Source: Glaciozyma antarctica PI12 (Eukaryota > Basidiomycota > Microbotryomycetes > Kriegeriales > Camptobasidiaceae). Taken from it: DNA of 64,000 nt. A program made the translations under genes and the position numbers. The stretch spans positions 188,032 through 252,031 of the forward strand of contig KZ627157.1 in the NCBI GenBank assembly GCA_002917775.1. The letters are read 5' to 3'. The notes beneath the pieces were generated by a model. That model was given only the letters and a program-made list of their open reading frames with translations. It was not told the DNA's origin and did not search any database. Shown here in pieces: positions 45,367 to 57,292 of the stretch (positions within the stretch are counted from its first letter, which is position 1; every line of letters starts with the position of its first letter).

Positions 45367-47049
45367 CTACAAGTCCTCGCCGACCGCACGCCGAACCACC
45401 GCGTCCCTAATCGCCCCTTTCCACCTCGCCAACCATTCTCCCTCCCTCACCCCAACCAAATAAAGCCACGTCCCACCCGACGGAAGCTGAGCCAGATAGG
45501 GCGTCCGAAACCCTCCCGAGAGCGGGTCAGCAATCGCACCGGCTTGAGCGATATTCTACGGTTGCGGAGCTCCGGCGTAAGGAGCTGGGAGGGGACGCCA
45601 GCGAGCAAGGGGGAAGGCGACGCGGAGGGAGGAGAAGCGGGCGCCGAAGGCTAGTTGGATGAGGAGGAGGATAGGGTAGATGAGGATGAGCCAGAGGAGG
45701 GCCTGAAGATTCGGATTAGCGGGCGTAGCGAGGGTGATGGGGAAGGATGTACCTTCCAGTACCACCGCAACGAGAAGATCTTCACGAACGGGTTGTTGGC
45801 GCGGACAATAATCTTGGAATAGGTCGTGTCACGGTCCACACGGATGACATTATCGTATCCCGTAGAGCGAACTACATCCTCGATAGCTGGAGATTTCCCA
45901 AGTCAACGTCGTTGCCGCTTTCTCAGGATCGAAGCAGCCTATTCACCTTTCTCAAGCGTCTTCCAGTTCCACCCGTACGTGTGCTTGGTGATCACGAACT
46001 CCTTGAGAGTCTTCGTGCTCGCGCAGTAATCCCGAACCACTTTCTCCACCTCGCTCCTTCGCTCGTCGCGAGCTCGCAGAAGAGGCGCATAGCGTTCCCA
46101 AGACGGCTGAAGTGTGTATGGTGCGACGGAATTATCTTCGACGAGGTCGACAAAGTACCCAATGTGCATGCGAGCGGGTTGGAAGGAAGGATTGGAAGAA
46201 TCGGAGAGGAGCGAAGCCGGGAGGACCGACCTCGCTGGAGACTTCGACGAGCGAGGCCGGATCTGCAAAGCCACCTCAAAGTCAGCATCCCATTCTTGAA
46301 CCCCCCAGAAAGCAAAGACTCACGAACAAACGACGGTAGCCCCCTCTCCAGTCGATCCCTCTCCTCCGCCTCCAACCTCCTCCTCTCCTCCCGATCCACC
46401 TCAACCTCCACCCCCAGCTCCTTCCCCCCTTCCTTCTTCCTCCTATCTCCTCTATAAGCAACCTCCCACTCCCCCATCTCATAAACGACTCCTCGCGCCA
46501 CTCCCCCTCCCACCGCGTACCCGAACCCCGCATCAACTTCGCGGTCGAGGTGCAGCGTGAAGCTGAAATCCTCGACGTCGACTTCGACGTGTCGGTCGCG
46601 GTTGACGACGTGGGAGTCCCCGTTCCCCTCTGTGAGGGTTTCTGTGTAGGATTCGATGCGGGTCTCCGTGTGGTGGCCTCGCACGCGAATGGAAGGAACG
46701 GGTGGAGTGCAGCAGCTGGAGATGTTTAGCTCAGATGTGAGGGGGTAGAAAGCGCGTACTGGTGGGTTAGGAACTCGAGGAGCTGCGAAGGAGACGAGTT
46801 GAGGAGCGCGTTGTGACTGGAAACACCGCACGCGTTAGCTTTCGCGACGAACGAGCTCAGCGAGGTGAAGCTGTACGTGACGAGGTTCCCATTCGAGTCA
46901 GTCCTGTAGCGCGGAGAGGGAGGTGCAGTGGGAGCGCCAACGACGTCCTTGTCAGTCGAAGCAGTCCGACTGAGGGGCTCGAGCGCGCGTGTTCCCTCCT
47001 TGCCCAAGGGGAACTGCTGCTTCTCCAGGTCAGGCATGAGCGCTGCCAT
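45367..47049 (-). CDS. conserved fungal protein with C-terminal membrane segment, in-frame TAG
   Basis: Five exons, 46760-47049, 46328-46715, 45947-46262, 45753-45886 and 45367-45702. No enzyme family was recognised. A Ser/Pro-rich N-terminus precedes a soluble region (FSFTLHLDREVDAGFGYAVG; KEFVITKHTYGWNWKTLEK; DNVIRVDRDTTYSKIIVRAN). One strong membrane span follows (LLWLILIYPILLLIQLAFG), then WRPLPAPYAGAPQP. A TAG at 45556-45558 follows, yet the same frame continues for 62 clearly coding codons (DPLSGGFRTPYLAQLPSGG; WLYLVGVREGEWLARWKGAI) to a TAG at 45367. So either the inner TAG is a base error or the C-terminus is truncated. The layout resembles uncharacterised fungal proteins with one membrane span and a conserved tail. 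Confidence 0.72.
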
Positions 47050-47248
47050 CGGCACACGCAGAGCAGTAGAAGAGTGAGAGAGGAAGAAGAGCAAGGAGGA
47101 GCGTTGTCGAGACCCAAGCGGAACTGGACCTCCGAGCTCCGCCCTCTTGTCCAACCCTCTCCCCACGTCCTTCGCACTCTCGTTCGCACGAAAAAAGCGC
47201 GACGAAAACTGTTCAATCACGACCTAGCATTGTTTCTAACCCCTCGAA

Positions 47249-50200
47249 TCACTCCCACTCGGTCCACTCAAACGGCGCCGGCGGGTCCGCAATAGGTCCC
47301 TCCATCAAGTCCTCCCCCACCACCCCCTCTCCCGCTCCCGCCACCACCACCAGTGCCGCCTCCGTATCGACCACCTTCATCACCTCCATCTCCAAAAACT
47401 CTGCCTCCTTCTCCGGCTCCCGATCCCGCATCACGAGGATCCCACCTCCGGCGCCGATACTGGGCGTAGCCGAGACGGCGGGGTTGGCGGCAGTTGAAGC
47501 TCGGGCGTGCGAGGAGAAGATGGGACGAACGGGGACGTAGCGCGCGTCGGTGGGGAAGGCGATGTAGGAGAGTTGAGCGGGGGTGACGCGAGAGAGGTTC
47601 GTGAGGCGGTCGGAAGTGAGCTCGACCTTGCGCTTGGGCTTTGCGGGCGTGGCGGTCGTCGCTTCGTCGGGCTTTGTGGCGTCGTCCTCGTCCGTCTTCA
47701 TCTCGGCATCCTCGGCCTTGGCCTCAGGCTTCTCGTCCTGTCGTCGAAGAGCCAAGTCAGCACGCGTCCCAACTCCAACGCGAGCGAAAGAACGCACGGT
47801 ATCCATGCCATCGGCAGCAGCCTCCTTGGCCTTTGCGCGCGCCGTCGCTTTTGCGGTGGTGGAGAGAACGGCGGTAGCGACCTTCTCGACGGCTTCCTTA
47901 GTCGGAGGCTTGGTCGCAGGAGGGTAGGCGAAGAGGGACGGGCGAGTGTTGGAGACAAAGTCGAACTTGGGAATCTAGAGAACGCCGTCAGCTCCGGGAA
48001 GATCGCAGGCGAGAGAACGAAACGAGCCTGGAGGTTCTCGTTGACTCCGATGATGGCCGTAGGGGTGAACGAGAGGGAGAGGAGGTGGGCGAGGGGGAAC
48101 CAGTGCCAGAACTGCGTAAAGAGCGCCATGCCAACGATCGCAGGCATGTTGTTGTTGCCCGACTTGTTCTGCATCGAGATCGTAACGTTGCGTCCTCCAG
48201 CGTCGATGATGCCCTGCGAAAGAGCGGCGCCGAACTTGGCCATGGCGTCCTCGTGCTTGTCGCCGACGATTTTCTCGAAAATCTTGCGGACCGAGGCGAC
48301 CTTGGGGTTGAGCGTCTCGTTCTGCTGGATGAGGATCATGGCGAGCGAGATGCAGGCTCCTTGGCGAACAAAGTCGACGGGGTCTTTGGTGAGAGGTTCG
48401 AGGAGAGCGACGGCGTCCTGCGAGCGCCAAAGAACGCATCAGCCGAGCTCCTACCCGCCGAAAAAAGGGAAACGCACATCGAGACCCGTTCCCGCGCACG
48501 AAATTCCCAAAGCCAACGCCGCTCCGTACCGCACGTTCGGGTTGTAGCTCTCCGCGAGCAGCTGAACGATCCTAACGACCTGCTGAGGGTTGCGGTAGAG
48601 GATGAATCCGAGGGCCGTGACGGCCGCACGACGAACGTCGTCGTTGACATCCGAGACGGCGACGTGGAGGAGCTTGCGAATTGCCTGGTTGTCGGCCGTT
48701 CCGGCGTACGCCATCGCGATCGTGTAGATTCCACCGTAGCGGAGGATCGCATCCTGCCCAACGAACGTCAGCCTCAGGGAAGGACTGAGCGAAAGCAGGG
48801 AGAGGAACTCACAGCGTCGCCGAGCAGCGTCTCGATCAATCCATCCGCCTCCTCGCCCTTGCCATACATGAGGAACGAGATGCCGATCGCGAGACCGCGA
48901 ATGATTTTCTCATGCTGCGTCTCGTGCGCGTACTGAAGCATCTCATCGAGCGCCTTGTCGGACGCGGTACCGAGCATGACGAGTCCCATCGAGTACCCCG
49001 CCGCTTCTCCCGCGATGGCCGAATCGTTGAAGAGGACGTTCCTGAGCTCGTCGTAGATCTCTGCTCGCGTTCATCATCAGCTTCCCTCCCTCACCGCGCG
49101 ACAGCACGAACGCACCCTCGTTCCCTGATCCCATCGCCGCGACTCCCAATCCCAACGCCGCACCATGCTGAATGACCTCGTTCTGAGTCCCACTCTTGAG
49201 CGCCTCCTTGAGGTAGTTGAGCGTCTCGGCACTCCCATGGTTCGCATGCACGAGACCAAGGGCAAACAGACTTCCTCCCTCGCTGTAGTAGCTCGAACTC
49301 GAGCCATCAGGGCTGGGGAGGTACGGTTCCAAGATCGCACGTCCTTGCGAGAGGTTTCCCTTGTGGATGACGCCGAGAGCGGCGGTGGCGGAGAATTTGG
49401 ACCAGTTGGAAGCGCGCGCGAGCCAGTCGAGGTTCTCGCGGAGGAAGAGGTCCGACGTCGTTCCGGCGTTGGCGAAGGCGTTCATGAAGGTTACGGCCGA
49501 GTGGTAGATCGAGTTGCGCGACTCGAGGACGTCCTGCGCGAGAGCCATGAGTACGTTTGCGGGGACCAGGGAACGAAGAACGAACCTTGGTGCCCTTGAG
49601 GATGAGAAGGTCGGCGTGGTTGTTGCGGTAGAGGAACTCGAGGTAAAGGCGAATCGACTCCTCCCCACTAAGGATAGCGACGACCCTCTCGCGATGCGGC
49701 TCCGACCCAGTCTTGGCCACCACCTCGGCACCAGGAACGACGACAGCCTCGCTCCCATCTCCACCTTTCAAGCTCGTGCGCACGACCTCAAGGAACTCCT
49801 GCGTCGCCGTCTCGGCGAGGTCGAACGAGATCTGGTACGCCGTGAGCACCTTCTCGTGGTCGACTTCGATGGAGGTGGAGTCAGGCAGGAGAGGCAGAGG
49901 AGGGAGGAGATGAGAGAGGAAGCGAGGGAGGGGTCGTTGAGGTAGACGAAGCATTGAGTGATGGAGAAGTAGTCGGGAGAGGGGAGGGAGGTGAAGAGCT
50001 TGATGAGGAGGTGGAGGACCTGCGAGTCTGCGTGAGTTGAGGCGCGAGACGAGTGTAGGGAGGAGCGCACCTGGTCCCTGTAGCTGCGACCCGACCCCGC
50101 AACGACTCCTTCGCGCACAAGAGCCTGGAGGACCCACTCGAGGAGCGTAGCGTCCTTCGTCGTAGCAAAGATGCGCTCAATCACGTCCAACCGGTGGGCA

Positions 50201-50933
50201 GAGAGGGCGATTCCCAGCGCCTGCAAGAAGGGCAGAGAACGCGTCAGCTCCTCCTTCATCACCTGTCCTCGTCGCACGGGCGCGCACCTGCTTGTACTCT
50301 CCATCTCGCTCGCAGCGCTCAAACATGCGCTCGGCGATGGCTTCCAAACGAGCGTCGATCGGGACGACGTCTCCCGTCGAAGAAGGTGAAGTCGACTTGG
50401 CCGCGACGTACGCATCGATAGCCTTGGCTGCAACACCGCATCAGCTTCCTCCCTCACAGTACCCTCCCTCCTACCAAGACTGCTGGGACGGACTCACAAA
50501 TGACAGTCTCGACGTACTCCCCCTCCGTCGGGCCTCCCTCTCCCGTCTGTCCGACATCAAAGAGCTTTCCCGCTCCAAGGGCAAATGAGAGCGCCTCATC
50601 AAGGTTCCCAAGGTGGTAATACACCTTTGAAGCGACGAGGGAGGCGAGAGGACGAGAGGGGAACGTGAGGTTCTCCGAGAGGGACTCGCTGTCCGTGTCC
50701 TCGTCAGCACTCCAGTCTACGGGCGGAGAGGGAGGAGCGTACATCTTTACTACCTCGTCGGCGACTTCGGCCCAGAAGGTGTCGATGAGGCGGTTGATGT
50801 TCTCGAGCGCGTAAGCTTGTAGAGAGGGCTCAGACTCGTCCAGGAGCGAGAGGAGGCCGCCTATCGCGTCCCGTCGTCAGCTCTCCCTTCTGTCCTCTAC
50901 TGGGCAGGATTGCTTACCTGCTGATTGCACCAT
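47249..50933 (-). CDS. RPN2: RPN2, 26S proteasome regulatory subunit
   Basis: Largest non-ATPase subunit of the proteasome base, a scaffold made of PC repeats. Eleven exons: 50918-50933, 50498-50860, 50288-50427, 50071-50220, 49586-50019, 49116-49533, 48813-49060, 48478-48753, 48028-48417, 47798-47974 and 47249-47737. PC repeats are plain ([45 protein letters not shown]). The N-terminus [20 protein letters not shown] and the C-terminal [13 protein letters not shown] match Rpn2. The intron at 47975-48027 is of GC-AG type. Exon 5 is 434 bases, not a multiple of three: between ASSLISSLL and [12 protein letters not shown] the frame changes inside a CT-rich run (about 49870-49900), with no GT-AG intron possible. 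Confidence 0.93.
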
Positions 50934-52132
50934 GGCGCGGGATGGAACGGCTTCGAGTTTGGGGAGATGAACACGAGTCGGAGGAAACGCTGACGCGGTC
51001 GGAGGGGCGGTTTTGAGTGGGAGGAGTAGCTGGGTGACTTGGTGCAGCTGAGTATGAGCTGAGTGTCGTGCTAAGGCGTGAAGGGAGGAGGTAGGAAGGG
51101 TTGGAGGAGGGCAGACGACGAGCGGCGCTGACGACGCCAGCACCAAGGTGAGAATGTGATTCGTCCGCGTTGCTGAGGACAAATCTCTTCTCTCCTTCGT
51201 CTCTTCTGTGATTCTGCCGCTGTAGATCTCTAGAACAGCATCTTGGCCAGCCGCCTTAGACGTGAGAAGTCCGTAGCTTGAGAGATGGGGGCGCTGAGAG
51301 CACACGGCGCGCATCGCCTTCTCGCGCGGGCGTGCCAAAAAGTTACACCTGATCCCGCGCACCCTTATCTCACCCTCCCCGTCCATTCCTATGGCCGCCT
51401 GATGCCTGGAAGATTCTTCTCCAACTACCAGTGGAAATCTCTGGGAGTATCCAGCCCAGAAACGAGCTGACAGTGGCTCCTGGTCCGTCTTTCGTGCTTC
51501 TCGCTGCCATCTTGCGATACGAGCAGCAGCTGCTTTCCTACACCATGTGGGATTGCACCACTGGATGCTTGCCATTATATTGCTTCTGGTTACGCCTGTC
51601 ACAGCCTCAAAATCCTACAACAGCGGCTATCGCGAGCAGAAGGAGGCGCAATCCTGACCTTCGCAATCCTGCACCGCTTTCCGGCGGCGAGCGTCGTCAA
51701 TTCAGCCTCAAAACTCCCAAGCTTCAAGCTCCTGTCTTTTAAAGTATGAATAGGCAGAACCGAAGGCGCACAGAGGGAGGCGTATACGGGAATGGCGCGT
51801 AATAAAAATCTAACGCGAGATTCGGGAGCGAGGCGACGGATCTCACTCTTGCAAGGGCGTTTTAGCGCTTCGGGTCTCAGATCTCAACCTTCGAGATGAG
51901 CAATGCCTAGGTATACATTCACGATTCAGGCTTTCAATGAAGAGCAAAGACAAGGAACTGACGGAGCACTACCAGAAAAACCAGATCAGGGTCAAAAACG
52001 GTTGCTGGGCAAGCGACGGTACTTGGAAGGGAACTCTCAGATCTCAGACGAACTCGACAACGCGCAAGCAAAGAACGAGAAATGCAAGGTAAAATTCGAC
52101 TACTAAAACGGATCGTCTCTACTTCGAGAGCT
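50934..52132. other. 1.2-kb gene-free region upstream of RPN2
   Basis: RPN2 starts to the left on the minus strand and the protoglobin gene ends at the right edge, also on the minus strand. The right half (51470-52130) is clearly less GC-rich than the rest of the window, with TTTTAAAG, AATAAAAATC and TACTAAAAC stretches, and has no long frame with a plausible product. The RPN2 promoter should be in the left half. Direct repeats of CTCAGATCTCA occur near 51880 and 52040. A non-coding RNA or an old insertion scar is possible; I could assign nothing. Confidence 0.4.
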
Positions 52133-53263
52133 CTACTTGGACGCAATCTTGACCTTCTCAATCGCAGCGTTCACTTCAGCGAGGGCCTCATCCTCCTTGG
52201 AATCCTCGTAGTTGAGCGCCGCGTTCTTGGCGTCCTCCTCTCCCTTGAGCACCTTGGCGAGGTAAACAGCCGCCTCCTCATCGCTGCGAACGTAGTGGCG
52301 CTGGAAGAGATCTTGCTGGATCCACCTGCGAGAGAAGGGAGTGGTTAGGGAGGTACGCTTTGTGAAGGCGAAACGGACACGTACATGATCTTGGAGAAGG
52401 CGCGAAGGAGGTCGGCCTTGGCTGCGGCAGGGACGGTGGCTTCGGGGATACCACAGACGATGCTGATCACGACGTCGGTGACCCATCCGAGGAGGAGAGA
52501 GCCTGCGAAGATGGTCAGCGTATGCTCAGAAGCGAGGAGGGAGAGGAAACGCACAAGCTTGGAGATCAACGAGGAGGGCCTCCTTGTTCTCGCGGTGCTT
52601 GAATCCTGCGACGCCAGTGTGCATGATGCCAACTTTGTCGAGGTACTCCCACATCTTGGGGTCGGCGTAATCGGCGGTGAAGACCTGCGAGGGAGCGACG
52701 TTAACTCTGAGTCTCTCTCTCCTCTCCTCGCACGAACGCGCAACAACTCACCTTGGAAACCCACATGCTCAAGAACTTTTTGCGGTACTTGATGACGGGG
52801 TCCTCCTGAGCTGGTTGGAGGAAGAGTCGTTAGCTCCCACGCATCAGAACAGGCGCAGGGAACAACTCACTAAAGTGGTCGATATCGGTCTGAGTTCCAT
52901 TCTTGTACCCCGCCGAGCGCTTGAGGAAGACCTCCTTGGTGTAGCTCCACTGGAAGAGGTGGTTGTACACGCCATTGACGAGGTCGTTGACCACTGCGCG
53001 CGAGGAAGGGCGTTAGCTGTCGAACTGAGCGCGTCGCGGGAAGAGAGAGGTGCGCACTGGGGATAACGAGAGGAGCAGCGCCGTTGAGGGAAGCAGCATC
53101 ATCGGTGGTGAAGCCGATAAAGTCACGGTCAAAGTCGACGCGGCTGCAAGTAAGTTCAACGTTAGGGAACTGGGGGTGACGAAACAGGGGCGGGAGAGTA
53201 AGCACACTACTGGAGGTCGGTAAGGAGACGAGCGCGGTCGGTAGTCTTGCAAGGAGCAGCCAT
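52133..53263 (-). CDS. protoglobin-family (globin-sensor) protein
   Basis: Seven exons, 53211-53263, 53058-53143, 52871-52993, 52752-52810, 52555-52684, 52385-52502 and 52133-52325, give 253 residues. The sequence fits the fungal protoglobin/globin-sensor family, stand-alone globins with a pre-A helix that bind haem and gas ligands. VVNDLVNGVYNHLFQWSYTK forms the A-B helices. The likely haem-binding His is in KVGIMHTGV. After it, SLLLGWVTDVVISIVCGIPE would form helices G-H. The last exon adds a charged helix rich in Glu and Lys (KGEEDAKNAALNYEDSKEDE). The physiological ligand is unknown for fungal members. The stop is followed by AT-richer DNA. Confidence 0.82.
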
Positions 53264-54230
53264 TGTAGAGTCGAGTCGAGTCTAAGGTGGAGTTAGGCTG
53301 GAGGAGGAGGTGGTATGAAGTCAAGAGAGGTTGAGCAGGATTCTTTGGAGAAGCTTCGTTGGTCGGGAAGAAGGACTCTCGCCTAGTCCCAGGGCTGAAT
53401 GACGGACTACACGAAGGCACGAGAGCGAGTTCAGCAGTAACAAGGAGGGAGACTCCGACCGGGCGGAAGCAACTGGAAAAGAGAAGACCAGCAAAGCCCG
53501 AGGGGACTCCCGCGGCCGCCTGGCCCACAGTTGGTATGCGGGGTTGACCAATTAGAGTACAGGAGAAGTAGAACGCGTTCTACTTCTTCTCGGGACGAGC
53601 TCAACGGGAGAGCAAAAGTTGCGTAGCGAGATTTTCGCACAGGAGCAAGCAGGAGAGGGAAGCCAGATGCGCGCGCGAGATCCGCGGAAAGCAAATCTGG
53701 CGCACCTGTCTCAGTCTCCCTTCTTTCTCCCTCGCTGCAGAGAGTAGCGGTCGGCGTTAACGAGAACCTCAAGTCCGCGAGGAGGAAGGAGGGCGAACGT
53801 CGTCGGGGAGCAGCGGGGAGACGACCTCGTGTGAGTGGGGCGGCCCGCTCACCGACTGCTTTCCTGAGAAAGGTGTGCACTCGAGTTGGGGAGTAGGAAA
53901 GGGGGCTTGAGAGAAAGCGAAAGCTGGAGGAGAAGCGAGCGAGGGAAGACTCTGCACGAGTGAGATCCGTCACCTCCCTCCCAAATCTCGCATCGCAATG
54001 TGATTACCTGCCGTTCTCGCTCAAGGCGCCCAGAATGAGCCTCCTCTCGGCTCGCGGTAGCTGCCATTGCGCAAGTCCAAAGCTTCAGGAGTGAATCAGA
54101 AGCAATAGAAACACGTCGCTTGCTAAAGCGGAGGACGCAGCGCAAGATCGCGTTGAAGAGCACGAAAGACAGCCGAGGAGCCGTCGTTGAGAAGAGGAGG
54201 GATTTGCAGAGCACTCTCCGCTCGAAATCC
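53264..54230. other. 967-bp intergenic region
   Basis: This lies between the permease stop and the protoglobin start, both on the minus strand. It should hold the protoglobin promoter and the permease 3' UTR. A minus-strand open frame runs on from the permease's penultimate exon to 53849, but its composition (Arg/Ser/Leu-rich) and the better splice-based ending argue against coding. Nothing else was found. Confidence 0.45.
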
Positions 54231-57200
54231 TTACATAACAGCTGCCCAAGTCTTGCCGTACCAAGTCGTTGGTTCCGAGTCTTTCGCTGCGACGAATCCT
54301 TCAGCTTCGCACTCTGCGAGCGGAAAGAAAGCGAGTCACCTGCCTCCTGCTCGTTCATCTCGTCTATCTCCCGACGTCCCGTATCGAACTGCGCTCCCAA
54401 AGTCAGTATCGACGCTGAGAGAGGAGGAAAGCGCGACGCACGTCCATCTCGCTAAGCCTGACGATCCGGGTCTTCTTGAAGAACTTCCAGAAGAGGTAAA
54501 TGAAGGGGAATATGGCGATGGAGATATCTGTGAGCGGTGTCAGTTTTGAGGAGAGGAGTGAGGTGGGGACACGGACAGCTGATGATGAATTCCTCCGTGT
54601 TCCAGCGTCCTGCGAGGAATAACGTGTATCCGTTGAAGATGCTATGGAGGAGGAGGTCAGCACGAGCTTCTCTGTGGGTGCTGTATAATCGCACATGACG
54701 AGAGAAACGAGCTGCGGAGGTAGGCATCAGCGCAGAGAAAGTACCGATTCGCAACGACGACTCACAGTAAGCCCGATGTAGGACGCGTACGGCTGGAGAG
54801 GCGCCTTGTAGGGAAAGGTGTTGCGGTCGATACCTTGGAGCTTGCAGGCGTTGTAGAACCTGATGTACGAGAGCAGGATGCAATCCCAAGTGATCAATCC
54901 TGCGACGGAAGACAAGCTCACGAGCCTGTAAGAATCGTCAGAGCCTTCGCATTCGCTTGCAGGAGAGGCAACGCACCAGTTGAACACTTTGCCACCGTCG
55001 TTACTGACGTTGAGGTACGAGAGGAGGCCAAAGACTTTTTTGAAAGTTCGGTCAGCGAACCTCGTGGTCAAACGCTGCCAAAGAACTCACGAGCAGTGAC
55101 GGCGAGGCAGTAGATGGGAAGACCGTTCTTCGTACACCGCCTAAAGAAGGCAGGAGCCTTCCCCTCGCACGCAAGACCGTACAGCGTTCGTGAACTGGCG
55201 TAGAGGTACGAGTTCCCCGCCGACTGTGAAGGACGGTCAGGGGGGGCTTTTGCGAAAGGATGGAGGACGTACGAAAGCGGAGAGGAGAACGACGACGTTG
55301 ATGACGGAAGGGAGGCCTCCGATACCGGCGTCCTTGATCGCGATCACCCAGGGAGAGGCGGAGGTTCCAGCGTTGTTGAGTAGGCGCTGAGAGGCAGTAA
55401 GAGGACGTTCTGCGGCGTGCTGAAGCAAGGAAAAGGGACGAACCTCGTCGTTGGGGCTCACGATGATGCCCATTACGAAAACGCCTGCGTCGGGGGTCAG
55501 GAACGCCGTTCGTGGGACGAGGCGAGGGGACCTACCGAGAACGTAAAAGGTGAGGATGCGGTAAACTGAACAGGTCTGTCAGCGAGAAGTCGTGGTAAAG
55601 AAAGCAGAGAGGACTTACAGACACGGCGAATGGCCTTGGGAACATTGCGACGAGGGTTCGCCGTCTCACCGACCGCGAGTGCGATGATTTCGGTACCGAG
55701 GTACGACTAAAAAGTGGGGCGTTAGTTCAGTCGAGGCGAGATCAGATCAGTGGTGAGTACGCACGTAAGCAGCTTGCAAGAAGACTGAGGATCGCAAGGC
55801 GTTAGCTCTTTCTGGAGATGACCAGCATTTCCTGCGACGCACCAGTCCAGAAGCTCAAGAAACGTCCCAACGCTCCTGGGATACCGTTCTCCTGTTGGAA
55901 AGGTCCAGGATTGTTCCAGTACTAAAGGAGAGCCTGTCAGCATGTCGACCCAGCGAGCGAGCGAGTTTACGTACGCGAAAGCCAATAGCTTCGTGCGTAG
56001 GACCTCCTCACGCGCTGATGATGATTCCGAGTATGATCAAACCCAGGATCGTGGTAATCTTTACGACAGAGAACCTGGCCATCATCGTTAGCAAGCGGCG
56101 CGCAGGAAGGACAGCTTGACTCACCAGAACTCGGCCTCTCCAAAGGCGCGCACCTGTGAGGAATTTCGCATCGTCAGCGAGTTAACGAAGAGGTCGAAAC
56201 GACGAGATACGTGCACCGAGGAAGTTGAAGGAGCAGGTGCAGACGAGAAAGACGGAGGTGAATACGGCAGGATGGATCTCGCGTCCCCCGGCCCAAAAGT
56301 CAATCACCAGGCTCGCAGCCGTGATTTCCGTCGGAATACTGATCGCGTACGAGTACCAGTACGCGTAGCCTGATGCAGTGGTGTCAGCGAAAGAGGCGCT
56401 ACGGGTTGGTAAGGGTCGGTGGAGGGCAAGAAGGAGGAGGGAGGCGGGTGGGGAGAGGGAGAGAGTCGGTGCGGAAGACGGACTTACCGAGGGCGAACCC
56501 TAGTGCGGGGTCGACGAAGCGAGTCTGTTGGATTACATCGATAGTTCAGCTTCGCAGCAAAGGTTTGGGAGGGAGGGGACGCACAGCAAAGTGCGTGAAG
56601 GCGCCCGCCACTGGGAACAGCGTACACATCTCGCCGAGTGCCACCTGCGCTCAACAACGTCAGTCCAGCTGCTCTACCCAATAGTGAGAGAAGCTTACCA
56701 TCATACTGTACACGGCGAACCCCATGATGCTGTAACCTAGCAGGATTCCCAAAGGTCCACCTGTAGCGAGAGCTCCTCCAGCGCCTGGAACAAGAGAATG
56801 TCAGCTTCCCGTCGCGCGCTCGATGTTCACTACTGACCGACGAAAAGTCCCGTTCCTGTACAATAGCAGGCATCAGCAACGCTGCGGGCGGGAGAGGACG
56901 AGCAAGGAACGAACCGATGGCTGAAAGAGGAAGACCGAGGAGAAAAGTCAGCTCGCGCGCTCCAGTCCTGCTCTCTCAACTCTACGTACTTCCTCCGAGA
57001 GCCAGCTGCAAAAGTCAAGGTCCCGATCAGCAGAGATCCCCCCGAGAACGCAACTTGATGGACTCACCATCTGAAGGTGGCGTCCCTTGAGGCCCCTTAG
57101 CAACGCGCGTTTAGCGTCAGCGTTGATGAGCTCCAGCAGCTCCGAACCCTGTCCTCACCTCTGCAGCCCCCCATTTGAGCTAGACGCGTCGTGGTCGCGC

Positions 57201-57292
57201 AGGACCGTGACGTTACCACCGTTCTGCCCCTTCTCCACGTCGAACGATGGCTTCACCGCGGTAGCGGGATCGGTGACGGGAGCTGAGGACAT
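54231..57292 (-). CDS. amino-acid permease (YAT family), 25 exons
   Basis: Plasma-membrane amino-acid/proton symporter of the fungal AAP group. The 25 exons give 554 residues. N-terminal end: 57159-57292, 57068-57095, 56990-57005, 56915-56920, 56838-56855, 56699-56784. C-terminal end: 54695-54711, 54577-54641, 54442-54527, 54340-54388, 54231-54286. Exon 4 is 6 bases (CCATCG); together exons 3-5 spell the permease motif LALGGTIGTGLFVG. Other blocks: GGPLGILLGYSIMG, VALGEMCTLFPVAGAF, YWNNPGPFQQENG, YLGTEIIALAVGETANPRRN, and ending in TWYGKTWAAVM. The intron at 56154-56214 starts with GC. A TGA at 56008-56010 interrupts the frame where relatives have Gly (IISA-stop-GGPTHEAIGFR). Confidence 0.88.

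Noticed and set aside
44958-45410. 150-codon plus-strand frame between two minus-strand genes
   Set aside because: No homology and low complexity at the end; it overlaps the conserved C-terminal exon of the membrane protein on the other strand.
50877-51602. 241-codon minus-strand frame upstream of RPN2
   Set aside because: It overlaps the RPN2 start and first intron and shows no recognisable domain.
53849-54340. Continuation of the permease open frame to 53849
   Set aside because: A GTGACT...TCGCAG intron leads instead to a short exon ending TWYGKTWAAVM, which suits the transporter C-terminus better.
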